A DNA stretch of 52,623 bases from Candidatus Bathyarchaeota archaeon A05DMB-4 (GTDB lineage: Archaea; Thermoproteota; Bathyarchaeia; Bathyarchaeales; SOJC01). This document shows positions 16,133-24,402 of the stretch, one piece after another; within the stretch, counting starts at the first letter, position 1, and every line of letters begins with the position of its first letter. A model generated the notes under the pieces. It saw only the letters and a list, made by a program, of their open reading frames with translations. It ran no database searches and was not told the origin of the DNA. The position numbers were made by a program, and so were the translations under genes. Where the stretch lies: assembly GCA_019685575.1 (NCBI GenBank), contig JABFQO010000013.1, forward strand, positions 1-52,623. Direction: 5' to 3'.

Positions 16133-16871
16133 TTGCGCCGAGAAAAGTTGTGTCGATTATTTGTTGGTGTTGCTCGATTTTTTCTGCTTTTTCCAGTAGT
16201 TTGCGGGCTTCTGGGCTGGTGAGGCTTTCAAACCGTGCTAGGTCGACTTGTCTCGGGTGGAATTCCACCGCGAATATTTTCAGGCCACTTCTTTCAATCA
16301 TCGTGACGTATTCGTAGTATGTTGTGTGGTATTCTTCTATCTCGTTGCGCATGAGGATTTTTCTTAGTTTGTAGATTATCTGTTGAAAATAGGTGCGTGG
16401 TTTGCTCGCCCAATCCTCGACGAGTGCCAGTTTACCTTTGAGTTTAAGAACTCTGGCAAATTCTCTGAATGAATTTTCCATTCTCGGCGGGGGTAAGTGA
16501 TGAATAGATAAGATAGACGTAACTGCGGCGAATGAGTTTTCTTGGAGGGGAAGAGCGTCGGCTGTAGCCGCTATAAGGTGGATTTTGTTAGCGAGTTTTT
16601 CTTTTTTTATCTGGTTTTTCGCTGTTTTGAGAGAGCGTTTGGAGATGTCGATACCGACGATGGTGGCGTTGTTGGTTTTTGCAACTTTTATTGGAAAAAT
16701 TGCTGGTCCTGTACCTATGTCTAATATTGTAGAGCATGTTGTGGCGTCGATTAGGCCTGAAACGCGTTGGTCGACTTTTTTGAACCATTCTTTTTTCTTT
16801 CTGACTTCGGCGTAGATGTGAGCGCGTCTGTCCCAGTAACTTCGAATTGCCTTAACAGAATTCGCCGACAT
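16119..16871 (-). CDS. Class I SAM-dependent methyltransferase
   Basis: The 250-residue protein has the Rossmann methyltransferase core: motif I ILDIGTGPAIFPIKVA near residues 49-64, motif II IVGIDISKRSL, motif III AATADALPLQENSFAAVTS and the following LSIHHLPPP. It belongs to the Methyltransf_11/UbiE-like group, whose substrates range from quinones to small metabolites; the substrate cannot be told here. Its C-terminal end overlaps the convergent DUF72 gene by 14 bases. An 18-base gap links it to the aminotransferase-like gene upstream on the same strand, so the two may form an operon. Confidence 0.85.
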   Translation of the reverse strand: MSANSVKAIRSYWDRRAHIYAEVRKKKEWFKKVDQRVSGLIDATTCSTILDIGTGPAIFPIKVAKTNNATIVGIDISKRSLKTAKNQIKKEKLANKIHLIAATADALPLQENSFAAVTSILSIHHLPPPRMENSFREFARVLKLKGKLALVEDWASKPRTYFQQIIYKLRKILMRNEIEEYHTTYYEYVTMIERSGLKIFAVEFHPRQVDLARFESLTSPEARKLLEKAEKIEQHQQIIDTTFLGAIKPA

Positions 16872-16889
16872 TTTCCAACACCACTATGT

Positions 16890-18005
16890 CTACTCGGTAA
16901 CTGCCTCAACAAATTTGTCTATTTCCTCTTCTGTATTGTAAAAGTGTGGAGACACTCTTATTCCGTGAGACCTTGCCGAAACAACGATGCCCTTTTTCTT
17001 TAGTTTTTCCACTTTTTCCTTAGGTCTGTCGATCAGAAAGTTAACGATACCTGAGCGGTGTTTGGGTTCCAATGGTGTTTGAAGTTTTAGTTTTTTCTCC
17101 TTTAACTTGTCGATCAGATGGTCTGTTAGTGTTAGGATGCGTTTTTCAATGTTCGGTATACCCGCGTTTAAGAGAATACGCAAAGCGACGGATGCGCCAA
17201 CAGCGCTGAAACGACTCGGCGTACCCATTTCAAACCTCGTCGCGGTTTCGGAAAGGTTTAAGTTGCGTATTTCCCAAGGGTTTATTGTTTCGAAAATTTC
17301 TGGCTTCACGCTAGCCCATCCGATAAAGGGCGGTTCAAATTTTTCAATTAACTCTTTTCGTACATACAAATAGCCTATACCAGGTGGTCCCAGCATCCAT
17401 TTGTAAACGGCGGCGGTTAGGAAGTCAATGTTGTCACGTTTAACGTCGACTGACAATGCACCAACCGATTGAATAGCGTCGACTATTAGGTAGGCGCCAT
17501 GTGCGTGGGCGATTTCGCTCACGGCTTTTAGGTCGAATCTAAACCCATTTGCGTACTCGACATGGCTTATCGCGACTGCCACGGTTTTTTCATCCACCGC
17601 TTTTTCTATGTCGTCTAGGAGAATTTTTCCCTCTCTATTTTTCACAAAGCGGATGTTTACGCCGAGTTTCTTTCTTTTCCATGGATAAACCACTGATGGG
17701 TATTCGAGGTCGGTGGTGACAACATTAGCGCCTTGAGGGTACTCGATCATGTTGGCAACCGTGTTTAATCCCATGGAAGTGTTTTCCACCAACGCTATCT
17801 CGTCTATTTTTGCGTTGACTAGTTTTGCAAAATTGGCTTTTCCGTCATCGAATTCGCTGAAATCTCCATGTTGGGAATAATGCTCGATTTGTTTTTCCAT
17901 CGCGTCTTTTACTGGGCGGGGCAAAGGCGAATGTGCTGCGTGATTGAGGTAAATTTTGTGTTTGGTGATTGGAAAAATTTCACGTAACTCGCTGATGTCT
18001 TTCAT
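16890..18005 (-). CDS. Class V aminotransferase-fold PLP enzyme (NifS/SufS-like, no active-site Cys)
   Basis: The 371-residue enzyme has the class V fold with the PLP aldimine Lys at K202 (AAVYKWMLGPPG), the cofactor Asp at D176 (IVDAIQS) and an N-terminal YLNHAAHSPLPR. It resembles the SufS/isopenicillin epimerase branch. The C-terminal loop that holds the catalytic Cys in true cysteine desulfurases here reads VVSARSHGIRVSPH and has no Cys. A desulfurase role is thus unlikely; lyase, aminotransferase or epimerase activity is possible. It is followed by the methyltransferase gene after 18 bases. The 293-base gap before it (18006-18298) holds only a short decayed reading frame. Confidence 0.83.
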   Translation of the reverse strand: MKDISELREIFPITKHKIYLNHAAHSPLPRPVKDAMEKQIEHYSQHGDFSEFDDGKANFAKLVNAKIDEIALVENTSMGLNTVANMIEYPQGANVVTTDLEYPSVVYPWKRKKLGVNIRFVKNREGKILLDDIEKAVDEKTVAVAISHVEYANGFRFDLKAVSEIAHAHGAYLIVDAIQSVGALSVDVKRDNIDFLTAAVYKWMLGPPGIGYLYVRKELIEKFEPPFIGWASVKPEIFETINPWEIRNLNLSETATRFEMGTPSRFSAVGASVALRILLNAGIPNIEKRILTLTDHLIDKLKEKKLKLQTPLEPKHRSGIVNFLIDRPKEKVEKLKKKGIVVSARSHGIRVSPHFYNTEEEIDKFVEAVTE

Positions 18006-18298
18006 TCTGGCTCACTCTGGGAGGGAATAAATTGGGGTTCATGTTGCTTAAAGAATTATTGTCGCCGTTTGTTTCTAGCCTTCTCATGCTTAAAGCATGT
18101 GGACAAAAACATAATTCTCCCTAAACTCATGATACGTACGAGGTTTTAGGTGTGCAAAGAAACTGCAAGAAAAATGAACTTGAATAATTAATCTTCTGCA
18201 AGTCTTAAAGCGACGTGCATTCCGAAGGAACAGTTATTCGCGGTAGCATTTGTGTCTATTAGGAAGGTCTAGTCTGCTGTTGCGTGTGCATGTACTGT

Positions 18299-18751
18299 TT
18301 ACAGTGTCTTTGCTAATTCTGTGCCTAATTGTCTGAAGGTTTCCTCTGCGCCTTCTTCGAGGGGGCCTTCCTTTCCCTTCACAATCGCTGACACGTAGGG
18401 CTTTACAATCGTCAAGCCTAAACCCCTTAACCTTTTCTCAATGCCCTTGGCAGCGCTTCCGGTCCACCAGCCCTTAATCTTGGTGTCAAACGCAAAGCCC
18501 TTCTTACCCGCCAAGCCTTCAGCGTTCTTCAATCGTTCAAGAAACTCCTTCACAGGCCTATACACGCCAAACGCTTGAGTAGGCGCACCGACACATAACA
18601 AATCAAACTTGCCAACCCGCCCAAACTCTAACGCGTTAATCCGTACACACTCAACCTCGACCCCGCCGTCCTCCATACCCTTCGCCAACGCCCTCGCAAC
18701 TCGCTCCGTATTGCCATAAACAGAATCAAAAACCACCAAAGCCGTCTTCAC
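18299..18751 (-). CDS. Flavodoxin-domain protein
   Basis: The 150-residue protein begins with TALVVFDSVYGNTERVARAL, whose SVYGNTE turn is the FMN-phosphate loop. It continues with CVGAPTQAFGVYRPVKEFL, the second flavin-contact region. Flavodoxins carry one or two electrons between redox enzymes; single-domain archaeal members of this type may also be subunits or regulators. The GTG at 18749-18751 is preferred because GGTGG lies seven bases upstream and the protein then starts as in the family; a longer GTG start at 18772 adds a Cys-rich heptapeptide. Confidence 0.87.
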   Translation of the reverse strand: MKTALVVFDSVYGNTERVARALAKGMEDGGVEVECVRINALEFGRVGKFDLLCVGAPTQAFGVYRPVKEFLERLKNAEGLAGKKGFAFDTKIKGWWTGSAAKGIEKRLRGLGLTIVKPYVSAIVKGKEGPLEEGAEETFRQLGTELAKTL

Positions 18752-18779
18752 ACAAACCACCGCACAACACACTAAAAGC

Positions 18780-19115
18780 CTACAACACTATATAACCACA
18801 CCGCATCCCTTCCATGTTCATGAGTGTGGTTGCGCCTTCTGTTGTCTGTGCTCGTACGGTGATTGCGGTGCTGTTTGTGCTGGGCTTGAGGCTGTTGTAC
18901 TGAGTGGTGGTGCAGGCGGCGCACTGTGTTCCGTTTGGCGTGGTCATGTAAGCCGTGGCTGTTTTCGCCGTGTCTCCTTCGAAGCATGCAACAATGTTAA
19001 ACATGGCTTGGTCGTTGTTGGCTTTCAAAACGCCCTCGGACTCTTCGATTCCACGCAGACCTGTTAGGACAAGTTCCGACATGCGCTCGTATCCGTAGAT
19101 CCCGCCACCGCTCAC
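18780..19115 (-). CDS. Orphan protein, function unknown
   Basis: I do not recognise this 111-residue ORF. It starts with GTG at 19113-19115, with GGTGAGGAG immediately upstream, which argues that it is translated. The product is Thr-rich in the second half, contains a Cys pair (QCAACTTTQ), and lacks a signal peptide or membrane segment. The start GGGIYGYERM is Gly/Tyr-rich. It lies between tRNA-Glu and the flavodoxin gene on the same strand; the eight-base gap to the longer flavodoxin start allows co-transcription. Confidence 0.5.
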   Translation of the reverse strand: MSGGGIYGYERMSELVLTGLRGIEESEGVLKANNDQAMFNIVACFEGDTAKTATAYMTTPNGTQCAACTTTQYNSLKPSTNSTAITVRAQTTEGATTLMNMEGMRCGYIVL

Positions 19116-19176
19116 TTCTCCTCACCCCGACCCTATGTAGAATGCTTTTGGATGTTCGGATATTTGAAGTTTTATT

Positions 19177-19254
19177 TGGTGCTCCGGCCGGGATTCGAAC
19201 CCGGGTCGGCGGCTCGAGAGGCCGTCATACTTAACCGGACTATACTACCGGAGC
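19177..19254 (-). tRNA. tRNA-Glu (CTC)
   Basis: On the minus strand the acceptor strands GCTCCGG (19248-19254) and CCGGAGC (19181-19187) pair, and the T arm has GGGTTCGAATCCC. The seven-base anticodon loop CTCTCGA gives anticodon CTC, which reads GAG as Glu. The A discriminator is at 19180, and CCA is encoded at 19177-19179. No intron is seen. The anticodon stem closes with an A-C mismatch at its outer pair. GluRS is encoded about 1.2 kb away on the same strand. Confidence 0.93.
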
Positions 19255-19276
19255 AGTGAGTTATACTACTCGATGG

Positions 19277-19441
19277 TCATTTGCTTTTGCAGCTGATCGC
19301 CACGCCGTCCTTGTCGCTATAGCGTACAAATTCAAATCCCGCCTCAATTAATTTGCTTTCCTCTTCCAAGTTCTCCACATGCGCCACGTGCCATTCGTCG
19401 CTTTCAGAGCATTCCGTAAATATAGTTCTATTTGGATAAAT
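19277..19441 (-). pseudogene. Short ORF without start codon, C-terminal remnant
   Basis: The frame is open for 54 codons with a coding-like sequence (TIFTECSESDEWHVAHV; LIEAGFEFVRYSDKDGVAI) but contains no ATG, GTG or TTG until codon 19. The LIEAGFEFV pattern reminds me of the C-terminal tails of archaeal tyrosine integrases, and it lies 22 bases from the 5' end of tRNA-Glu, so an integrated-element scar is possible. The tRNA side is not the usual one for integration. Translation from an internal GTG would give 36 residues. Function and origin remain unproven. Confidence 0.4.
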
Positions 19442-19472
19442 TTAGAAGTTGTCCGAATATTCATTATTTTTT

Positions 19473-19670
19473 TTATGCTTTGCCTTTTTCTTCTTTGCCG
19501 TAGTATCGTGTCCATGGAAGTTTTCGCGGATCGCGACCAAGTTCGAGACTGTTTTTGCGACATTTACTGCTGCAGAACCAGAAAATCGCGCCATCATTCC
19601 GTACGTACATCATGCCCGTGCCGTACGGAAAATCGTTCCCGCAGAAGGAGCAACGTTTTAATTTTGGCAT
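19473..19670 (-). CDS. rpl24e: 50S ribosomal protein L24e
   Basis: The 65-residue protein carries the L24e zinc motif CSFCGND (residues 7-13) with the second pair in FCSSKCRKN (residues 32-40), between the family segments GTGMMYVRNDGAIFWF and PRKLPWTRYY. It is a large-subunit protein. It is the last gene of the L7Ae-S28e-L24e operon, a standard archaeal cluster, 26 bases after S28e. The ATG at 19668-19670 is at the normal family start. Confidence 0.95.
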   Translation of the reverse strand: MPKLKRCSFCGNDFPYGTGMMYVRNDGAIFWFCSSKCRKNSLELGRDPRKLPWTRYYGKEEKGKA

Positions 19671-19696
19671 CAGTTGTTTCGCCTCGCTATGGTTAG

Positions 19697-19951
19697 TTAC
19701 CTAAGCCGCTTGGCTTCTCGTTCAGTCTCCCTTAACATAAGAATATCGTCAATGCGCACTGGACCCTTAACGTTTCTCGAGATAATTCGTCCTTTATCTC
19801 TGCCCTCGAGTATGCGCACTCGAACTTGAGAAATCTCGCCCGTGGCGCCAGTCTTACCCATAACTTGAATGACTTGCGCTGGCGTTAACACGGCTTCTTC
19901 AGCGGCTTCTTTCGATGTCCCTTTGACTTCTTTCTCTTCTCGCTCGCTCAT
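19697..19951 (-). CDS. rps28e: 30S ribosomal protein S28e
   Basis: The 84-residue protein has the S28e core from residue 23: [20 protein letters not shown], the [20 protein letters not shown] segment and the terminal [14 protein letters not shown]. It is a small-subunit protein near the mRNA exit channel. The N-terminal 20 residues are an acidic extension ([17 protein letters not shown]) longer than in most archaea. Its start shares one base with the L7Ae stop codon region at 19951, indicating coupling. Confidence 0.95.
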   Translation of the reverse strand: MSEREEKEVKGTSKEAAEEAVLTPAQVIQVMGKTGATGEISQVRVRILEGRDKGRIISRNVKGPVRIDDILMLRETEREAKRLR

Positions 19952-20331
19952 TACGCTGCGCCCTTCTTAACCGTGCCAAGTCTCTCGACTATTTCTTTTA
20001 TCAAACCTGTGGCGTCGCCCGCTTCAATGATGCACGCTGACGCGGCTGGGACGTCTATGCCTATGGCTGAGCCTATTTTTGCCTTGTCTGGAACAAAGAC
20101 ATAGGGAATTTTCCGCTCTTCGCAAAGTATTGGCAGATGCGCAACGACCTCGGGTGGCTCTACGTTCTCTGCGATGACGACAAGTTTGGCTTGGGCTTTC
20201 TCGATGGCCTTTGTAGTCTCATTCGTACCTTTTCTCACTTTACCCGTCTGAGTGGCGATTTGCAGGGCTTCATAGGCTGCATCTTGAATCTCTTTCGGCG
20301 TCTCACTTTTCACATAGAACGGTTTGGACAT
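19951..20331 (-). CDS. rpl7ae: Ribosomal protein L7Ae
   Basis: This 126-residue protein binds kink-turns and serves in the large subunit and in C/D and H/ACA guide RNPs and RNase P. It shows [20 protein letters not shown] (residues 38-57), the hallmark NE-TK RNA contact, then [14 protein letters not shown] and [14 protein letters not shown]. It is the first gene of the L7Ae-S28e-L24e operon, 109 bases after gltX. Its presence supports the C/D-box guide RNA proposed at 44136-44194. Confidence 0.96.
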   Translation of the reverse strand: MSKPFYVKSETPKEIQDAAYEALQIATQTGKVRKGTNETTKAIEKAQAKLVVIAENVEPPEVVAHLPILCEERKIPYVFVPDKAKIGSAIGIDVPAASACIIEAGDATGLIKEIVERLGTVKKGAA

Positions 20332-20440
20332 TAAGCCTCACCCTAATCATACATATTGCAGATTTTATTCAACAGAACCCATTAATGAAGGTTTCGACTA
20401 TTTACGCGCAAAAAAAGCCGAAGAGAAAGGCGAAAACGTC

Positions 20441-22192
20441 TTATCGATGAGCGTAATAAGCCACGATTCCTTTGTCGACCGCGTCGATTCGTACGAAACC
20501 AAAACGTTCAAACTGCACCACATCATTTATCCGTAACTTTTTGCATCCCTCTTCCACGATGCCCTTGGCTTCGGAGGCGTCCGGCATTACCACCGTACAG
20601 GGTACTCCAAAGCCCTCGGGAAGCCAATGGACAAGCGGCGCAGCCAATTTTTTTGCATCTTCATAGGTGTGGCTGTGATAAACTGCCTCTACGCCCTTTC
20701 TACCGGCTTGTTCAATTTTGATGTTGAACAGTTCCATCAGTCTAACCACGTTGTCCTTCTTGAACAGTTTTAAATCCCCACGTGATACATGAAAAGAAAC
20801 TTCGTTTTCCTTGGGTTTAACCTCGATTTGCCTAAATCCTTTTTCAGGATGGTCAGGATGCAGAGGAAGCCGTGCAACGAAACCTTGTTCCAAGCCCCTA
20901 ACAACAAGTCTCATCGGCTCGTGCACGAAGAAATAACGATTCGCGGTTGGGTCGATTATTTTTCGGTTATAGGCGTAAAGGTTGTCCCAACTTAGGGTAA
21001 CATCTTGCGCCTTCGGACCCACGTCGATAATCATTCGTTTTATGGCTTCAGGTTGAATTCCCCGTCTCCGCAAAGCCGCAAACGTGGCCAATCGCGGGTC
21101 GTCCCAACCTTTAAACAAGCCTTCCCGCATTCCAGCCACAATCTTCGATTTACTCAAAAACGCACCCACAATTTTCATTCGTCCATAATGAATTGCTTCT
21201 GGGTATCGCCAACCGAAATGCTTGTACATGAATTCTTGCCGTACTTGGTTGGTAAGGTGTTCCTTGCCGCGGATTATGTGCGAGATGCCCATCAGATGGT
21301 CGTCTACGCCACAAGCCAGATTATACAAGGGCCATACGCGGTACTTGCGTCCCACCCGAGGGTGCGGATGCGTTTTTGGGTCGATGATTCGCAAAGCGGG
21401 CCAATCGCGAACAGCCGGGTTTGGATGAGACAAATCGGTTTTTACCCGCACAACGGCCTCGCCTTCTTTAAACGTGCCGTCGAGCATTTTTTGCCAACGT
21501 TCAAGGTGTTCTTTTGGCGGTAGGTTTCTGCATGGGCAAGGCTGTTGGGCTAACAGTTTTTTCTTAAACTCTTCTCCGTTGCAGGTGCAGACGTAGGCGT
21601 TTCCGTCTTTGAGCAGTTTCTCCGCGTGTTCATAATAGATGGGGATTCTGTCGCTTTGGATGAACTCCTCGTCGGGTTTGCATCCGAGCCATGCTAAGTC
21701 TTCACGTATGGAATCGTAAAAAGGCAAAGCAGAACGCTTCAACCGTGGATCTGTGTCCTCAAAACGCAAAATAAAACTTCCCTTGTACATTCTCGCGTAT
21801 TCATGGCAGAGGATGATGGCACGGGCTGAGCCTAAATGAATCGCGCAGTCAGGGTTTGGCGAGAAACGAGTCACAACACGCTCGTAACTTTCCACGTTTG
21901 GCAGTTTGGGCAGACGCTTTTCTTCTTCCACCTTTTCTTTGACCAGCGTTTCTGGCCAATTTCTTTCTATAATCTTTCTCTGTTCCTCAACTGGAATCGC
22001 ATTGACCTCTCTTATTACCTCAGCCACGATTGGTCCGATTTCCTTCACTCGGGTTTTTAGCTCGGGCAGTTCTGCAAGTAGTTTGCCCATAACTGGCCCC
22101 GCTTGTGCTTTGCCACCGTAGCCTACTGCGTTTATGAGGGCAAGTTTTCGGATAATCTCTCGAGTTTCCTTGTTTGCCAAACAGTCACTCAC
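20441..22192 (-). CDS. gltX: Glutamyl-tRNA synthetase, archaeal type
   Basis: The 583-residue enzyme charges tRNA with glutamate. The class I HIGH motif is HLGS near residues 119-122 (PNPDCAIHLGSARA) and the KMSKS loop reads LSKSK (near residue 350) in GAFLSKSKIV. A 100-residue N-terminal helical extension and a beta-barrel C-terminal anticodon-binding part are typical of archaeal and eukaryotic GluRS/GlnRS. The start is GTG at 22190-22192. It is the last gene of the long ribosomal-mevalonate run, eight bases after the prenyl synthase gene. Confidence 0.95.
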   Translation of the reverse strand: MSDCLANKETREIIRKLALINAVGYGGKAQAGPVMGKLLAELPELKTRVKEIGPIVAEVIREVNAIPVEEQRKIIERNWPETLVKEKVEEEKRLPKLPNVESYERVVTRFSPNPDCAIHLGSARAIILCHEYARMYKGSFILRFEDTDPRLKRSALPFYDSIREDLAWLGCKPDEEFIQSDRIPIYYEHAEKLLKDGNAYVCTCNGEEFKKKLLAQQPCPCRNLPPKEHLERWQKMLDGTFKEGEAVVRVKTDLSHPNPAVRDWPALRIIDPKTHPHPRVGRKYRVWPLYNLACGVDDHLMGISHIIRGKEHLTNQVRQEFMYKHFGWRYPEAIHYGRMKIVGAFLSKSKIVAGMREGLFKGWDDPRLATFAALRRRGIQPEAIKRMIIDVGPKAQDVTLSWDNLYAYNRKIIDPTANRYFFVHEPMRLVVRGLEQGFVARLPLHPDHPEKGFRQIEVKPKENEVSFHVSRGDLKLFKKDNVVRLMELFNIKIEQAGRKGVEAVYHSHTYEDAKKLAAPLVHWLPEGFGVPCTVVMPDASEAKGIVEEGCKKLRINDVVQFERFGFVRIDAVDKGIVAYYAHR

Positions 22193-22200
22193 GTTTTTGG

Positions 22201-23277
22201 TTATAATTTTCTTTCGATTAGGTAGGTTGCGAAGGCTCTTAATCTTTCCTTTGCGTTCGAGGGGGACAGAAGTTTGTCGACTTCGCTCCAGCTTTTTTGC
22301 ACGAGTTTTTTTGCGAGTTTTTTGGTGTATTCGATTGACCCGTAATTTTCCATTATGTGTATGGCTTCGTTGCGGAGTTTCTGGTCGCTGGTGTGCATTT
22401 TGAGGATTTCGACGAGTCGTTTCCCGTCTTTAGGTTTTGCCTTTCTAAGCGTATGTATCACCATTAGTGTGCGTTTGCCTTCGGTTATGTCCATACCCCG
22501 AGCACCCTTCTTCTCAGCAAATTCTGTGCCAGTAAGGTCGAGGACATCGTCTTGCATCTGAAAAGCAACACCAACAGCCTCAGCGAACTTACCTAACTTC
22601 TCAACCAACTCCTCATCAGCGTCTGCTAAGACCGCCGCCATGCGCGCTGCCATCCTTGCTAATGTTCCTGTTTTGTAGGCGCACATTTGCAAGTAATGCT
22701 TCTCAGTGATTTTGTCGGCATTGGCAAGTCCACGGTGCCACGCGATGTCCATGGCTTGGCCGAGGCTGAGGTTTATCATTTCTTGTATGTAGATTTCATA
22801 GATGTGGTTTGTTTTTTCTTTGGACAGTTTGTTTTTGTTGTTGATAACTGTAATTAATGGGAGAAAGTACATAGCGTTGCCTGCGTTAACGGCGATGTCG
22901 ATGCCGAACAAGCGGTAGGTGCAAGGCTTTCCACGTCGGAGTTCGGAACCGTCTTCAACATCGTCCACCATCAATGTGCCATTATGAATAACCTCAGGGA
23001 TTATGGCGAAGTCCAAGAAATCTTTTGGATCCTTGCCCAATGCTTCGCATATCAAGAGAAAAAGTGCGGGGCGCCAGCGTTTTCCGCCTCGGTCGAGAAA
23101 CTCCCAAATGGGTTCGGCGATTGCTTTATTCAAGGCTTCTAAATCGTGCGTGTATCTTGGCGGGTTCAGAGTGAAAACAACAGAGTCTTTCGTGAACTCT
23201 CTTGGAATGTACTTTTGTATCGTCTTGTCAATTATGGATGCTTGCTGGTTGAGAATTTTTTCGACGTCCTCGCTCAT
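22201..23277 (-). CDS. Geranylgeranyl-type polyprenyl diphosphate synthase
   Basis: The 358-residue enzyme condenses IPP with allylic diphosphates to make the C20 or C25 side chains of archaeal lipids. The first Asp-rich motif is DDVED at residues 105-109 (TLMVDDVEDGS) and the second is DDVLD in FQMQDDVLDLTG. The GGKRWRPAL segment binds IPP. Chain length is not certain from sequence. It lies six bases downstream of the IPP isomerase gene and eight bases upstream of gltX in a continuous operon. Confidence 0.94.
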   Translation of the reverse strand: MSEDVEKILNQQASIIDKTIQKYIPREFTKDSVVFTLNPPRYTHDLEALNKAIAEPIWEFLDRGGKRWRPALFLLICEALGKDPKDFLDFAIIPEVIHNGTLMVDDVEDGSELRRGKPCTYRLFGIDIAVNAGNAMYFLPLITVINNKNKLSKEKTNHIYEIYIQEMINLSLGQAMDIAWHRGLANADKITEKHYLQMCAYKTGTLARMAARMAAVLADADEELVEKLGKFAEAVGVAFQMQDDVLDLTGTEFAEKKGARGMDITEGKRTLMVIHTLRKAKPKDGKRLVEILKMHTSDQKLRNEAIHIMENYGSIEYTKKLAKKLVQKSWSEVDKLLSPSNAKERLRAFATYLIERKL

Positions 23278-23283
23278 GAACGC

Positions 23284-24396
23284 CTACTCCTGTTTTTGGT
23301 TGGTTTTTCTAGCCATGGTTTCGGGGTGAAAACCCCGCATGAGCAGCCACTGGGCAGTTTTTCCAGTGATTACGACGGGAGTTTTTCTTAGTTTTTTCAC
23401 GGTGTCCGCACCCGTTAGGAACATCGTGTTTCTTAGTTCATCGATGAACAATTCAAGCATTCTTTTTACTTGGCTGGCACTCTTTGTCGCTGGGCGTAAT
23501 GCCGGCGCAGAAATACTGATGAGGGTCGCGCCCAACGCTAGAGCCTTTGCAGCGTCTAAACCGTTTCTTATGCCGCCCGAGGCGATGACGGGAATGTCGA
23601 TCGTGTTGGAAACTTCATAAACGCTTACCGCAGTCGGGATGCCCCAGTCCCAGAATGTTTCTCCGAGCCTCTCTCCCTTGTCGTCTTTGGCGATTTTTGC
23701 GCGATGGTATTCTACTGCTGCGAAACTGGTTCCGCCTGCGCCTGCGACGTCTATGGCTTTTACGTTTGCGTTTGCGAGTTTTTTGGCGTCTTCTGCGCAT
23801 ATGCCGCCGCCAGTTTCCTTGGCGATTACGGGGACGGTTAGTTTGGTGGCGATTTCTTTTATCTTTGTTAGGGCGTTTTTGTAGTTGGTCTCGCCTTTTG
23901 GTTGAATAGATTCTTGCAGCGGGTTTAGGTGAATAGCCAACGCGTCTGCGTCTATCATGTTAACCGCTATTTTTGCTTGATCTATGCCCCAGCCTTTGAC
24001 GAGTTGGGGTGCGCCTATGTTTGCAATTAGGAACGCGGTTGGTGCTTTTCGCCTTGTTTCTACAAAACTATTTTCCAATTTTGGGTCTTCAATAGCTACT
24101 CTTTGGCTTCCCACGCCCATACCAAGACCTAGTTCTTGCACAGCTTCGGCGATTGCTTGGTTGATTTTCGAGGCTTCGGCGGTTCCACCCGTCATGGCGC
24201 CCACTATTATGGGTGCCGAGAATGTGTGGCTGAAAATTTTTGTTGAAAGGTCTATTTTTTCGCGGTCTATTTCTGGTAATGCACGGTGGACGAAGAATAT
24301 GTCTTCAAAGCCCGTGGTTACATGCTTGGCTTGTACGTTTTCTTCGAGGCAGATTTTTATGTGATCGTCTTTTCTTTCTTGAGTTGGATTGTTCAT
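23284..24396 (-). CDS. fni: Isopentenyl-diphosphate isomerase, type 2 (FMN-dependent)
   Basis: The 370-residue enzyme interconverts IPP and DMAPP. It shows the FMN-barrel signatures of type 2 isomerases: N-terminal RKDDHIKICLEENVQAK, IIVGAMTGGTAEASKIN, the MGVGSQRVAIEDP segment, AIHLNPLQESIQPKGE and the phosphate-binding VIASGGIRNGLDAAKALALG. Length is normal. It is placed between IPK and the prenyl synthase with gaps of six bases, which completes the archaeal isoprenoid segment of the operon. Confidence 0.95.
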   Translation of the reverse strand: MNNPTQERKDDHIKICLEENVQAKHVTTGFEDIFFVHRALPEIDREKIDLSTKIFSHTFSAPIIVGAMTGGTAEASKINQAIAEAVQELGLGMGVGSQRVAIEDPKLENSFVETRRKAPTAFLIANIGAPQLVKGWGIDQAKIAVNMIDADALAIHLNPLQESIQPKGETNYKNALTKIKEIATKLTVPVIAKETGGGICAEDAKKLANANVKAIDVAGAGGTSFAAVEYHRAKIAKDDKGERLGETFWDWGIPTAVSVYEVSNTIDIPVIASGGIRNGLDAAKALALGATLISISAPALRPATKSASQVKRMLELFIDELRNTMFLTGADTVKKLRKTPVVITGKTAQWLLMRGFHPETMARKTNQKQE

Positions 24397-24402
24397 GTTG
24401 GT

